Shown: positions 1-7,720 of the stretch, piece after piece
How positions within the stretch are numbered: the stretch's first letter is position 1
Layout of the letters: each line of letters opens with the position of its first letter
Origin: an uncultured Anaeroplasmataceae bacterium
GTDB lineage: Bacteria > Bacillota_I > Bacilli_A > Acholeplasmatales > Anaeroplasmataceae
DNA: 35,636 nucleotides
NCBI GenBank assembly: GCA_934229535.1
Contig: CAKQDS010000019.1
Coordinates: forward strand, 1-35,636
Direction: 5' to 3'
The notes under the pieces: generated by a model
Told to the model about the DNA's origin: nothing
What the model saw: the letters and a program-made list of their open reading frames with translations, nothing else
Databases searched by the model: none
Made by a program: the position numbers and the translations under genes

Positions 1-60
1 GAAGTTAAGCACTTTCACGCCGATGGTAGTACTATGTGCAAGAGTAGGTAGTTGCCAGAT
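1..60 (+). rRNA. rrf: 5S ribosomal RNA, 3' part
   Basis: The window opens inside a 5S rRNA. The conserved GAAGTTAAGC block is at the first bases, followed by CGCCGATGGTAGT and the 3' strand GAGTAGG...TTGCCAGAT that would close the terminal helix. The 5' half lies outside the window, so this is a fragment by truncation of the window. A tRNA follows 17 bases later, which indicates the end of an rRNA operon. The exact 3' end is uncertain by one or two bases. Confidence 0.9.
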
Positions 61-77
61 TTTCTCTTTTAAATAAT

Positions 78-154
78 GCCTACATAGCTCAGTTGGTTAG
101 AGCACTTGACTGTTAATCAAGGTGTCCCAGGTTCGAGTCCTGGTGTGGGCGCCA
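78..154 (+). tRNA. tRNA-Asn (anticodon GTT)
   Basis: A complete cloverleaf is visible. The acceptor stem GCCTACA pairs with TGTGGGC (one G-T pair), the discriminator is G as expected for tRNA-Asn, and CCA is encoded. The anticodon stem CTTGA/TCAAG encloses loop CTGTTAA with anticodon GTT. The T arm carries GGTTCGAGTCC. It lies directly after the 5S gene and is probably processed from the rRNA operon transcript. Confidence 0.97.
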
Positions 155-166
155 TTAAGAAATTAG

Positions 167-196
167 TCGATATCATAAGATATCGATTTTTTTTTA
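167..196 (+). terminator. Intrinsic terminator of the rRNA/tRNA operon
   Basis: Seven-base-pair stem CGATATC (168-174) and GATATCG (179-185) with loop ATAA, followed by A and a run of nine T. It ends the rRNA-tRNA transcript before the accessory genes. Confidence 0.85.
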
Positions 197-219
197 TTGT
201 AAAATATATTATATTTCTT

Positions 220-273
220 TTCGTTAAGCAAAATCATATTTTTTCTTGTAATATTATTAACGAATAGTATTAA
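220..273 (+). promoter_or_regulatory. Inverted repeat and possible promoter upstream of the AlbA-type gene
   Basis: A perfect 8-base inverted repeat, TTCGTTAA (220-227) and TTAACGAA (257-264), sits upstream of the regulator gene. A possible -35 TTGTAA (246-251) and -10 TATTAA (268-273) with 16-base spacing flank the right arm, but the resulting start point would fall on the ribosome binding site AGGAG (276-280), so this promoter placement is doubtful. The repeat could be an operator for the adjacent winged-helix protein; that is inference. Confidence 0.4.
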
Positions 274-288
274 TTAGGAGAAAGCATA

Positions 289-1608
289 ATGATTGAATCA
301 AATAAAGTAGAATTTAAGTCAAAATATACTGATCAAATTGTAAAAGAGATTGTTGCATTTATAAATGCCGATGGTGGAATAATTTATATTGGAATTAATG
401 ATGATGGTACTGTATGTGGTGCTCAAAAAATTGATGAGTCTTTAAGAAATATTTCAGATATTATTACAACTCAAATTGAACCCAATGCGATTGATGTTGT
501 AAAAACAGAATTAGATATAATTGATGGTTATCCTGTAATTATAGTAAATATCAAAAAGGGAATTGCACCATTATATTGTATAAAAAAATATGGCTTTTCA
601 TCACTTGGGTGTATGATTAGAATCGGTTCAAGTTGCAGAGAAATGACGGAAACTCAAATTAATGAAAGATATAAATTACGTTTTTTCAATGATGATTTAA
701 TTGTGTCGTCTCCAACTAATTTGAAATTGTTGTCTTTTTTTACATTGAAAAATTCTTATTTGGAAATGGGATATAAACTTAATATTGATACATTTGAGAC
801 AAATTTAAAACTTGTTAATAATAATGGCGAATATAATATTATGGCTGAGTTATTATCAGACAATAATAGATATTCACTTATCTTTGTAAAATTTAATGGT
901 TATAATAAAGCTTCTATTTCTCAAAGAAGTGATTATGGTAATAAATCAATTATTTTTGGATATAGACAATTAATGAATAGAATTTCATCCGAAAATATAT
1001 GTATTTCAAATACTACAATAAGGCCAAGAATTGATACGTATTTATTTGATTATGATAGTGTAAATGAAGCAATAGTTAATGCAGTTGTTCATAATGACTG
1101 GAGCATTTCTGAACCTCAAGTTTCCTACTTCAAAGATAGAATTGAAATATTATCACATGGAGGATTACCTCATACACTATCATTAAATGAGTTTTATTTG
1201 GGAATTAGTAAACCAAGAAATATTAGATTAATGAAAATTTTTTCAGATTTGGATATTGTTGACCATACAGGTCATGGTGTTCCTATTATTATTGAAAAAT
1301 ATGGACGTAATGCTTTTGAAATAAGTGATAACCATATTATTGTAACTATTCCTTTTAACTCGGAAGTGATGAAATCAATGAATGTCGGTGTAAATGTCGG
1401 TGTAAATGTCGGTGTAAATCTTAACGTAATGGAAGTGAAAATAAGAAATTTAATATTAAATGATCCAACTTTAACAGCTGAAAAAATTTCAGTTGAAATT
1501 AATAAAAACAAAAGAACAATTGAAAGATATCTAAAATCATTGCAAGATAAAGGATATATTGAAAGATGTGGAACAGATAAAAAAGGCTATTGGAAAGTAA
1601 TTAAATAA
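289..1608 (+). CDS. AlbA_2/RecG-like predicted transcriptional regulator
   Basis: This protein of 439 residues has the architecture of the COG2865 family. Residues 1-115 are an AlbA_2 (Schlafen AlbA_2) DNA-binding domain, with the AFINADGGIIYIGIND motif at 23-38. Residues about 255-340 are a RecG C-terminal-like ATPase fold (VNEAIVNAVVHNDW, then EILSHGGLP and DHTGHG). A winged helix is at 385-437. Between the ATPase-like part and the winged helix is an NVGV repeat encoded by a 12-bp tandem repeat. Members act as cytoplasmic regulators, often next to defence or mobile genes; the target is unknown here. The start has AGGAG eight bases upstream. Nearly all Lys codons are AAA, unlike the AAG-rich GAPDH gene, and the gene lies next to a tRNA, so acquisition by transfer is plausible. 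Family assignment is firm, function is inferred. Confidence 0.85.
   Translation: MIESNKVEFKSKYTDQIVKEIVAFINADGGIIYIGINDDGTVCGAQKIDESLRNISDIITTQIEPNAIDVVKTELDIIDGYPVIIVNIKKGIAPLYCIKKYGFSSLGCMIRIGSSCREMTETQINERYKLRFFNDDLIVSSPTNLKLLSFFTLKNSYLEMGYKLNIDTFETNLKLVNNNGEYNIMAELLSDNNRYSLIFVKFNGYNKASISQRSDYGNKSIIFGYRQLMNRISSENICISNTTIRPRIDTYLFDYDSVNEAIVNAVVHNDWSISEPQVSYFKDRIEILSHGGLPHTLSLNEFYLGISKPRNIRLMKIFSDLDIVDHTGHGVPIIIEKYGRNAFEISDNHIIVTIPFNSEVMKSMNVGVNVGVNVGVNLNVMEVKIRNLILNDPTLTAEKISVEINKNKRTIERYLKSLQDKGYIERCGTDKKGYWKVIK
1381..1416 (+). repeat. 12-bp tandem repeat, three units, within the AlbA-type gene
   Basis: Three identical copies of AATGTCGGTGTA lie head to tail and encode (NVGV)3, followed by a diverged fourth unit AATCTTAACGTA. 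The unit length is a multiple of three, so gain or loss of a unit keeps the frame and changes the linker between the ATPase-like domain and the winged helix. Confidence 0.95.
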
Positions 1609-1676
1609 ATTTAAATTGATTTTAGTAAATATTAATTATTTCTCGTATTATTATAAGTGAATGTGAGGAATATTAT

Positions 1677-4016
1677 ATGAAAAAGAAGATTATTTTTTTA
1701 TTGTTTTGCATTGGGGTATTTATAAACCTCAAATGTTTTGCTTATTATGAACCAGAAGTTGATAAATATGCATATGAAGATGAAATATCAAATGAATGCT
1801 TTAATGAGCTTCAAAAGGAATTTATTACTTTATTTCAAAGAAAAAATATTGGAGGAATTATTATTCCTACTAAAGCAATTAAATTTAATTATCCTAGTGA
1901 AGTAGAAGGTGTATTTGATATTTATTTTGATTTAGTAAACGGCGATAGATTTTTACTTTATGGTAATGAAAGCATTAAAGGTAATTTATCCTATATGATG
2001 GCTTTTAACAATATTTTTGGAAGTGGTTATTCAATACTATATTATAATTTAACCAATTTGAAAATAATTGATTCAGCTGATTTTTGTTTTCCCAATGTTG
2101 ATTTAAGAACAATGACACTTGGAATTCCTTTTAGACCAGAGTTAAATAAAAATCCTGATTTTGATTTAGAATATCCTTATACAAACATATCCTTTAATAT
2201 GAATCTATATGCTGACAATATTAAAAATTCTAGTAATATTAGTATTTCTAATCGTTTTGGAAATGTAGTTTCTAATGAAGAATTATTAATAAGTGCTAAT
2301 GCTGGTAAAATTGTTAATTTTGAATTTGAATGGTTTAATGGTACTAATATTAATACTGATTACAATCCGATGATTAGTGGTATTCTTTTAGATGCTAAAG
2401 ACTTCATCGAAAAATATAATCTTAATCCTCTAGACACAACACCACCAACATTTACAAGTAATGATAATTATATTTCTAATGTATCAAGTCCTTTAAGTAG
2501 GGAATATATTTTATCAACAATTAAAGCTAGTGATGAAACTGATGGTGTATGTAGTCCATACATCAAGGAAACAAATTATGTTCCTAATGTTTTAGGTAAA
2601 TATTATATGATTATTGGAGCTAAGGATAAATCAGGTAATGAAGGTACTAAAAATATTTGGATTAATGTTGTAGATATTGATGCTCCAACAGCTAGTGTTA
2701 AGGTATTTAATGCGGTTAATACAACTAAGAGTAGTGTTGATGATATTATCGCTAAATCAATAACAGCTTCTGATAATTATTTTACTAGCTTTAAATACAG
2801 TGTGTTAAGTGATAATTATTCAGCTAATTATAAGGTTGCTGGTAATTATGAAATAAAGGTAAGAATAACTGAGAATAGAGATAATGGTTTATATGTGGAT
2901 AAAACAATTAGAGTTGAAAATGCTGATAAATTAGCACCAACCTTTGTAACTAAGCCTGAGGTTATTAATGCCATTAATAATAAGCTATTAACTACTAATG
3001 AGATTATAGCTAAATTTAAAGCTACTGATGAATCAAGTAATGTAGCTTATTCTTTAGTAGGATATGAAAATTATAAGAATAATTATGGTAAGGCGGGAAC
3101 TTATAATTTAGGAATTAAGGCTACTGATACATCTGGTAATAGTACAGAGTTTAATTTTAACATTATTAATGCTGATGGTATCGCCCCAACTATTACAGGT
3201 GATGGTAGAATGGAGGTATCATATACTAAGAAATTAAGTATAGATGATATTATTAAAACCTTAAAGGCAAGTGATGAAAGTGCAACAAATCTAGTAATAA
3301 AGGTAGTAGCTGATAATTATAGTAGTGTTTATGATACCTTAGGAGAACATCAAATAACCTTTAAAACAAATGATGGAGTAAATGATTCACCAATCTTTAC
3401 TAAAACAATAGTAGTAATAGATGATGTAAACCCAGTACTTGTAGGACCTGAAAAAATAGAAATTAGTAATAAGGAAATAGATCAATTAACTGAAGATGAA
3501 ATAAAGCAAAAATTTAGTGCAACTGATAAATCAAATGTAGCATTATCATTAATTGATACAAATAATTATTTAACTAATAAAGGTAAGGTAGGAGAATATA
3601 ATTTTACTATTACAGCAACTGATTCAAGTAATAATAAATCAAGTATAAGCTTTCAAATTAAGGTAAGCGATGAAATAGCACCAGTATTGTCTATTAATGA
3701 TTCATCCTATGTAATTGTATTACAAGAAGGTGAAAGCCTAACTATAGAGCAAATAAAGAATATTTTAGGACAAATTGGAGCAATAGAAAATGTTGAAGAA
3801 ATAGAAAATATTGAATCAGCATATTTTGAAACATATAGTGCTGGGGAATATGAATGTAAGATTCAAATGAAGAGTGGTGAAGTGTATAATATAAAAATCA
3901 AGGCTAACAAGAATCAAAAGAAGAACAAAGCTAGCTTTATTGACAAAATATTAGCATTTTTAATCTCAATTTGGATTAAGTTATTAGAATGGTTATTTAA
4001 ATTAATAAGAAAATAG
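1677..4016 (+). CDS. Secreted or membrane-anchored protein with about six Ig-like repeats
   Basis: The protein has 779 residues. A signal peptide is clear (KKKIIFLLFCIGVFINL then CFAYY, cleavage near 22). Residues 24-250 form a domain I do not recognise. From about 253 to 745 there are roughly six repeats of 80-85 residues, each opening with (P/A)P (TTPPTF 254, DAPTAS 334, LAPTF 419, IAPTI 503, VNPVL 583, IAPVL 667), and several carry KATD..SGN-like ends. They resemble the bacterial Ig-like/DUF5011 group found in surface proteins. The C-terminus is a hydrophobic, Trp/Leu-rich segment flanked by Lys/Arg (755-779) that may anchor it in the membrane; no LPXTG motif is present. The start has GAGG eight bases upstream. 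The gene is 68 bases after the AlbA-type gene and may be cotranscribed. Role in adhesion is a guess. Confidence 0.8.
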   Translation: MKKKIIFLLFCIGVFINLKCFAYYEPEVDKYAYEDEISNECFNELQKEFITLFQRKNIGGIIIPTKAIKFNYPSEVEGVFDIYFDLVNGDRFLLYGNESIKGNLSYMMAFNNIFGSGYSILYYNLTNLKIIDSADFCFPNVDLRTMTLGIPFRPELNKNPDFDLEYPYTNISFNMNLYADNIKNSSNISISNRFGNVVSNEELLISANAGKIVNFEFEWFNGTNINTDYNPMISGILLDAKDFIEKYNLNPLDTTPPTFTSNDNYISNVSSPLSREYILSTIKASDETDGVCSPYIKETNYVPNVLGKYYMIIGAKDKSGNEGTKNIWINVVDIDAPTASVKVFNAVNTTKSSVDDIIAKSITASDNYFTSFKYSVLSDNYSANYKVAGNYEIKVRITENRDNGLYVDKTIRVENADKLAPTFVTKPEVINAINNKLLTTNEIIAKFKATDESSNVAYSLVGYENYKNNYGKAGTYNLGIKATDTSGNSTEFNFNIINADGIAPTITGDGRMEVSYTKKLSIDDIIKTLKASDESATNLVIKVVADNYSSVYDTLGEHQITFKTNDGVNDSPIFTKTIVVIDDVNPVLVGPEKIEISNKEIDQLTEDEIKQKFSATDKSNVALSLIDTNNYLTNKGKVGEYNFTITATDSSNNKSSISFQIKVSDEIAPVLSINDSSYVIVLQEGESLTIEQIKNILGQIGAIENVEEIENIESAYFETYSAGEYECKIQMKSGEVYNIKIKANKNQKKNKASFIDKILAFLISIWIKLLEWLFKLIRK

Positions 4017-4045
4017 TCTAGCTAAAAAACTAGACTTTAGTATTT
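4015..4045. terminator. Convergent terminator between the Ig-repeat gene and the Fe-S gene
   Basis: Stem AGTCTAG (4015-4021) and CTAGACT (4030-4036) with an 8-base loop lies across the end of the plus-strand gene. TTAGTATTTTTT follows on the plus strand. On the minus strand the tail is ATTTTCTTATT, so termination is weaker in that direction. Confidence 0.75.
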
Positions 4046-5158
4046 TTTATTCTTATGTGATCTTGTGCTTACAAAAACATTTCTAGGATTATATATTAAT
4101 TCTCTTACATTAAAATTACATTTAAGAACGCATTGTCCACAGCCTATGCATTCCTTTTCATTAAAAATAAGCTTTTTTTGTTCCTTGTCATAATAGGTGG
4201 CGTTTACAGGACAATATTTTTGACATAAATTACAGCCGACACATTTATCTTGATTGATTATTTTAGGTTCGTAGTAGGCTTTGACGAAAATTGAAGAGAT
4301 ACTTCCTTTATTAAATAAGCCGTAAAGAGTACAACAATCACTACAGCAATTACAAATAACAATTTCATCATTGTTAACATTGTTATTATAATGAAATACA
4401 GTGTGGATAGCTCCTTTTTTACTAGAGTCGTCGATAATTGTTATTGCCTCATCATAGGTTATTTTTTCACTTATTCCATATTTTACCATTGCATCAGCAA
4501 AGCCACCAACATTGATACAGGTTCTTTTATCCATATTAAAACGACAAGGATCTTTTTTTAAATCAGCCATTATTCTACAAAAGCAATTCATTACGGCAAG
4601 GTGCTCCTTATTTCTCTTTAATATGCTTGTAACCTCACCCTTAGAGATTATTTCATTTTGAGCCTCTAGCGGAATATTTAGGTTAATTATTTTTTGATTA
4701 TTTATTGCTGTAGACATATGAGCTGGTGAGTCTTGTAGCTTCATTAAAGCGTTATGATTCATTAATGCTCTTACGGGGCCAATGTTTACATTTTTTAAGA
4801 ATTCATCAAATTTAGCAAATTCATTCATTACCTCTAATCTTAAATCATCAAGAGGTGCAGAAAGAAATACCTCTATCCAACCTGGAAATATAGGCGCTAG
4901 CTCATAATATTCATTATATTGTAGCTTTTTAAACCAAATTCCGCCCTTGTTTAAAAGTGAAGAAAATAGCTTTTCATCAATAAAACTAAGCTCATTTTTT
5001 TGATAACGATAATTAGTCTTTAGCTTAAGCATAGTATCTATTTCTAAGTCTGTAAATGTTAGTTTAAAGCATTTTATTATTGAAGGTACTAAAGGAACCT
5101 TTATAGTTGATTGCATATTCATATTTTTAGCTAATTTAATAATTTTTATGTTTGCCAT
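4037..5158 (-). CDS. 4Fe-4S dicluster ferredoxin-like protein with N-terminal winged-helix-like region
   Basis: The protein has 373 residues. Two classic 4Fe-4S motifs are at the C-terminus: CVGCNLCQKYCP (306-317) and CIGCGQCVLKC (337-347). Two further Cys groups precede them, NCFC with DPC and RTC (191-214) and CNCCSDCC (269-276), a layout seen in a family of cytoplasmic ferredoxin-like proteins of anaerobes. Residues about 35-80 look like a winged-helix fold (TDLEIDTMLKL, then LLNKGG). The start ATG at 5158 is chosen because GGAG lies six bases upstream; an in-frame TTG at 5170 overlaps that site. It stands alone, with its own promoter, divergent from an ABC transporter. Electron transfer is likely from the clusters; partner and pathway cannot be read from the sequence. 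Confidence 0.75.
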   Translation of the reverse strand: MANIKIIKLAKNMNMQSTIKVPLVPSIIKCFKLTFTDLEIDTMLKLKTNYRYQKNELSFIDEKLFSSLLNKGGIWFKKLQYNEYYELAPIFPGWIEVFLSAPLDDLRLEVMNEFAKFDEFLKNVNIGPVRALMNHNALMKLQDSPAHMSTAINNQKIINLNIPLEAQNEIISKGEVTSILKRNKEHLAVMNCFCRIMADLKKDPCRFNMDKRTCINVGGFADAMVKYGISEKITYDEAITIIDDSSKKGAIHTVFHYNNNVNNDEIVICNCCSDCCTLYGLFNKGSISSIFVKAYYEPKIINQDKCVGCNLCQKYCPVNATYYDKEQKKLIFNEKECIGCGQCVLKCNFNVRELIYNPRNVFVSTRSHKNKKY

Positions 5159-5186
5159 ATTTTTCTCCAAGCGAATTAATAAATAT

Positions 5187-5215
5187 ATTTTACTTCATTT
5201 TGGTCGAGTTTTCAA
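5187..5215 (-). promoter_or_regulatory. Promoter of the Fe-S protein gene
   Basis: On the minus strand, -35 TTGAAA (5215-5210), 17-base spacer, -10 TAAAAT (5192-5187). The start point would be about 20 bases upstream of the ATG at 5158. Confidence 0.6.
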
Positions 5216-5226
5216 CTTTTATTTAT

Positions 5227-5268
5227 GTCGTATGCGACTTGACAAAAAGTATATTACTATAGTAAAAT
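5227..5268 (+). promoter_or_regulatory. ABC transporter promoter with two palindromes
   Basis: A consensus -35 TTGACA (5239-5244), 18-base spacer and -10 TAAAAT (5263-5268) precede the ABC genes. GTCG-N4-CGAC (5227-5238) abuts the -35, and a perfect 10-base palindrome TACTATAGTA (5255-5264) overlaps the spacer and the -10. Such positions suit repressor binding, but no regulator gene is adjacent. Confidence 0.6.
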
Positions 5269-5281
5269 TGAAGGAGGTGAA

Positions 5282-5302
5282 ATGGAGAAAAAAGTATGTT
5301 AA
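5282..5302 (+). other. Possible 6-codon leader ORF (MEKKVC)
   Basis: An ATG at 5282 follows a perfect AAGGAGGTGA Shine-Dalgarno (5271-5280) and reads MEKKVC before TAA at 5300-5302, overlapping the start of the ABC ATPase gene in another frame. The ABC start itself has only GGAG eight bases upstream. It may couple translation or be chance; no independent support is visible. Confidence 0.25.
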
Positions 5303-6012
5303 AAATTAAAAATTTAATTAAATCTTATGATGGCAAAACTAATGCCGTTAATAACGTGTCATTTGAAATTAATTCTGGAGAAATTTTTGGCTTTATTGGC
5401 CATAATGGTGCTGGAAAAACAACAACAATTAAATGTGTTGTAGGCTTATTACCATTTGAAAAGGGAGAAATTGAAATAAATGGGATAAGTGTTAAAAAGA
5501 ATCCTCTTGAGGCTAAATGTCAAATGGTATATATACCAGACAATCCAGATCTATATGATTCATTAACAGGAATTCAATTTTTAAATTTTATTTGCGATAT
5601 ATATGCAATTGCTAAAGATGTACGTAATGAAGAAATTAAGAAATATGCTGATATGTTTGAAATAACTAAGAATTTAGGAGATGCAATATCAAGCTATTCT
5701 CATGGTATGAAGCAAAAGCTTGCCTTAATTTCAGCGTTTATTCGTCATCCTAAACTATTAATTTTAGATGAGCCATTTGTAGGCTTAGATCCTAAGGCAA
5801 TGCACTTAGTTAAGGAATTGATGAAGGAAATGTGTAAGGAGGGTAATTCTGTATTCTTTTCAACTCACGTTTTAGATGTGGCTGAAAAGCTATGTGATAG
5901 AATTGCCATTATTTCTCATGGTGAATTAAAGGCCTATGGAACAATGGAAGAGGTAAAGGGTGAAGAGAGCCTTGAAGAGGTATTCTTAGAGCTTGAGGAT
6001 CGTGGTGAATAG
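5296..6012 (+). CDS. ABC transporter ATP-binding protein
   Basis: Complete ABC ATPase of 238 residues. Walker A is GHNGAGKTT (35-43), the signature is SYSHGMKQK (133-141), Walker B is LLILDE (154-159) and the H-loop is STH with His191. It powers the membrane protein encoded two bases downstream, so the pair should form an ABC-2-type transporter, most likely an exporter. A strong promoter with two palindromes lies upstream. A very strong ribosome binding site at 5271-5280 points at a short ORF that overlaps this start; the gene's own site is GGAG at 5284-5287. The substrate cannot be predicted: Walker-type sequences say nothing about cargo and no biosynthesis or resistance gene is adjacent. 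Confidence 0.93.
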   Translation: MLKIKNLIKSYDGKTNAVNNVSFEINSGEIFGFIGHNGAGKTTTIKCVVGLLPFEKGEIEINGISVKKNPLEAKCQMVYIPDNPDLYDSLTGIQFLNFICDIYAIAKDVRNEEIKKYADMFEITKNLGDAISSYSHGMKQKLALISAFIRHPKLLILDEPFVGLDPKAMHLVKELMKEMCKEGNSVFFSTHVLDVAEKLCDRIAIISHGELKAYGTMEEVKGEESLEEVFLELEDRGE

Positions 6013-6014
6013 CA

Positions 6015-7643
6015 GTGAGTCAATTAACTACTTTATTAAAAAATAATATAAGAACCTCATTTAATTTAAATACTTATTCAAAAAATTCTAAAAAAAGAAA
6101 TAGTAAGAAAAAATCATCCCTTTCTGGACCAATATTCTTGGGAATTTTAATGCTATTATTAGCATTCATTTATTCATATTCAATAGGTGCCGCTTCTAAG
6201 CTTACTGAATATAAATATACAGCAATTTATTTTGGCACAGGGATAGGTGCTGTATTCGCATTATTAATGACAATAACTAAAGCCTATACCTGTTTATTTA
6301 AAGCAAAGGATTTTGATTTACTTGTAAGTATGCCAATTCCTACTAAAACTATTTTATTGTCAAAGCTTTTATGCTTATCAATTTTTAGCTATGCAAGCTT
6401 TGCTGTATTTTTTGTTCCAGCAGTAATAGTTTGGAATATATTATACGGCTTTAATGCTTTAATTTGTCTTTATGGCTTAATTATGCTTATATTTACACCT
6501 ATGGCAATCATTACAGTTTGTAGTATCTTGTCATATCTTGTTAATAGGGCTTTAGCTAAGTTTAAATATCAACAAGCAGTTAAGAGCGTATTTTCAATTA
6601 TTTTCTTTGTTATCTATATTGCTGCAGTATTTGGCTTATCATTTATATCAGGCTCATCAACTGGTGATGCTGAAAATGATACTGAAGCAGCAATTGCCTT
6701 ATGTAAGAATCTTTCAAATGTTTTTTCTAAGGTTTTCTATCCGACTAATTTTTATCTTGATGCCGTAAATAATAAGCCTTTATTTTTCATTATATTTTTA
6801 GTTGCTTCAATTGCTATTTTTGCATTATTTGTATGGTATGTTGGTAAACATTTTGTGAGTGCAAATTTAGCTTCTAAACAAAACTATACTAACAAAAATT
6901 ATAAATATGTTGAACAAAAAATGAATTCCCCTTTTAAGGCTTTAGTAAAAAAAGAGCTTAAAACCTTATTTTCATCATTAACATATCTTATAAATTCAAT
7001 TGTTGGCCCTTTAATGTCAGTCATTATTATTGTTATTTTGAGCACTACATTTAAAAATATAAATGATCCTGATCTAGCTAGCTTTAATAATCTGTTACCT
7101 ATAATTTTAGTGTTAACATCATGTTATTCATTAGGACTTGTTCCTTCAACAGCTTGTTCAATTAATTTTGAAGGAAAAAGACTTTGGATTTTAAAATCAG
7201 CTCCAATCAAAACAGAGGATATTCTCAAAGCAAAGCTTATGACATTTATGATTATTACTATACCATTTATTATTATTAATGGGGTTGTTATGAATGTCTT
7301 CATTAAGATGAACGTTATTATAAGAATTTTAGTATTTGTTATTCCTTTTGTTCTTACAATGTTTTATGGTCTTGAAGGCTTATTAGTAAATACTAAAAGC
7401 TATCGTTTAAATTGGAACACCGAAGCTGAAGCAATAAAACAAGGAACAAATACATTATGGTCATTATTAGTATCACTAATATTAACAACAATTCTTTTAA
7501 TTCCAACTATAATTTTAGCAATGTTCTTTGGTAGTGTAATTGGTTTATTGTTCTTAGTTGTTGTTTCATCTGCTATTACAATTGTCTTTTATATTATTAC
7601 GATGCGTAATGGTAAGGCGTTATTTGATAAGATTCCAGCCTAA
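6015..7643 (+). CDS. ABC transporter permease (large, multi-pass)
   Basis: The 542-residue protein has a basic N-terminal tail (KNSKKRNSKKK) followed by many hydrophobic segments, about a dozen, consistent with a long ABC-2-type exporter permease. It starts with GTG two bases after the ATPase stop codon; upstream in-frame codons reach a TGA, so no longer start is possible. The ribosome binding site is weak (GAGG 16 bases away), which suggests translational coupling to the ATPase gene. It should sit in the cytoplasmic membrane with two copies of the ATPase. Long permeases of this kind occur in several Bacillota without a defined substrate. I do not recognise a specific family from the sequence alone. 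Confidence 0.85.
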   Translation: MSQLTTLLKNNIRTSFNLNTYSKNSKKRNSKKKSSLSGPIFLGILMLLLAFIYSYSIGAASKLTEYKYTAIYFGTGIGAVFALLMTITKAYTCLFKAKDFDLLVSMPIPTKTILLSKLLCLSIFSYASFAVFFVPAVIVWNILYGFNALICLYGLIMLIFTPMAIITVCSILSYLVNRALAKFKYQQAVKSVFSIIFFVIYIAAVFGLSFISGSSTGDAENDTEAAIALCKNLSNVFSKVFYPTNFYLDAVNNKPLFFIIFLVASIAIFALFVWYVGKHFVSANLASKQNYTNKNYKYVEQKMNSPFKALVKKELKTLFSSLTYLINSIVGPLMSVIIIVILSTTFKNINDPDLASFNNLLPIILVLTSCYSLGLVPSTACSINFEGKRLWILKSAPIKTEDILKAKLMTFMIITIPFIIINGVVMNVFIKMNVIIRILVFVIPFVLTMFYGLEGLLVNTKSYRLNWNTEAEAIKQGTNTLWSLLVSLILTTILLIPTIILAMFFGSVIGLLFLVVVSSAITIVFYIITMRNGKALFDKIPA

Positions 7644-7654
7644 TAATTTAAAAA

Positions 7655-7680
7655 GCGAGCCTTTTGGTTCGTTTTTTTTG
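7655..7680 (+). terminator. Terminator of the ABC transporter operon
   Basis: Stem GCGAGCC (7655-7661) and GGTTCGT (7666-7672), including two G-T pairs, loop TTTT, followed by eight T. It closes the two-gene ABC operon. Confidence 0.85.
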
Positions 7681-7681
7681 C

Positions 7682-7714
7682 AAAAAAAAGCTTCTTAATA
7701 TTTAACTAAGAAGC
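7682..7714 (-). terminator. Terminator of the CYTH gene
   Basis: Read on the minus strand: GCTTCTTA and TAAGAAGC (7714-7707 and 7697-7690) form a perfect 8-bp stem with a 9-base loop, followed by eight T (7689-7682). Confidence 0.9.
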
Positions 7715-7720
7715 AATAAA

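Noticed and set aside
1381..1416. CRISPR array
   Set aside because: Units are 12 bases, adjacent with no spacers and inside a coding frame.
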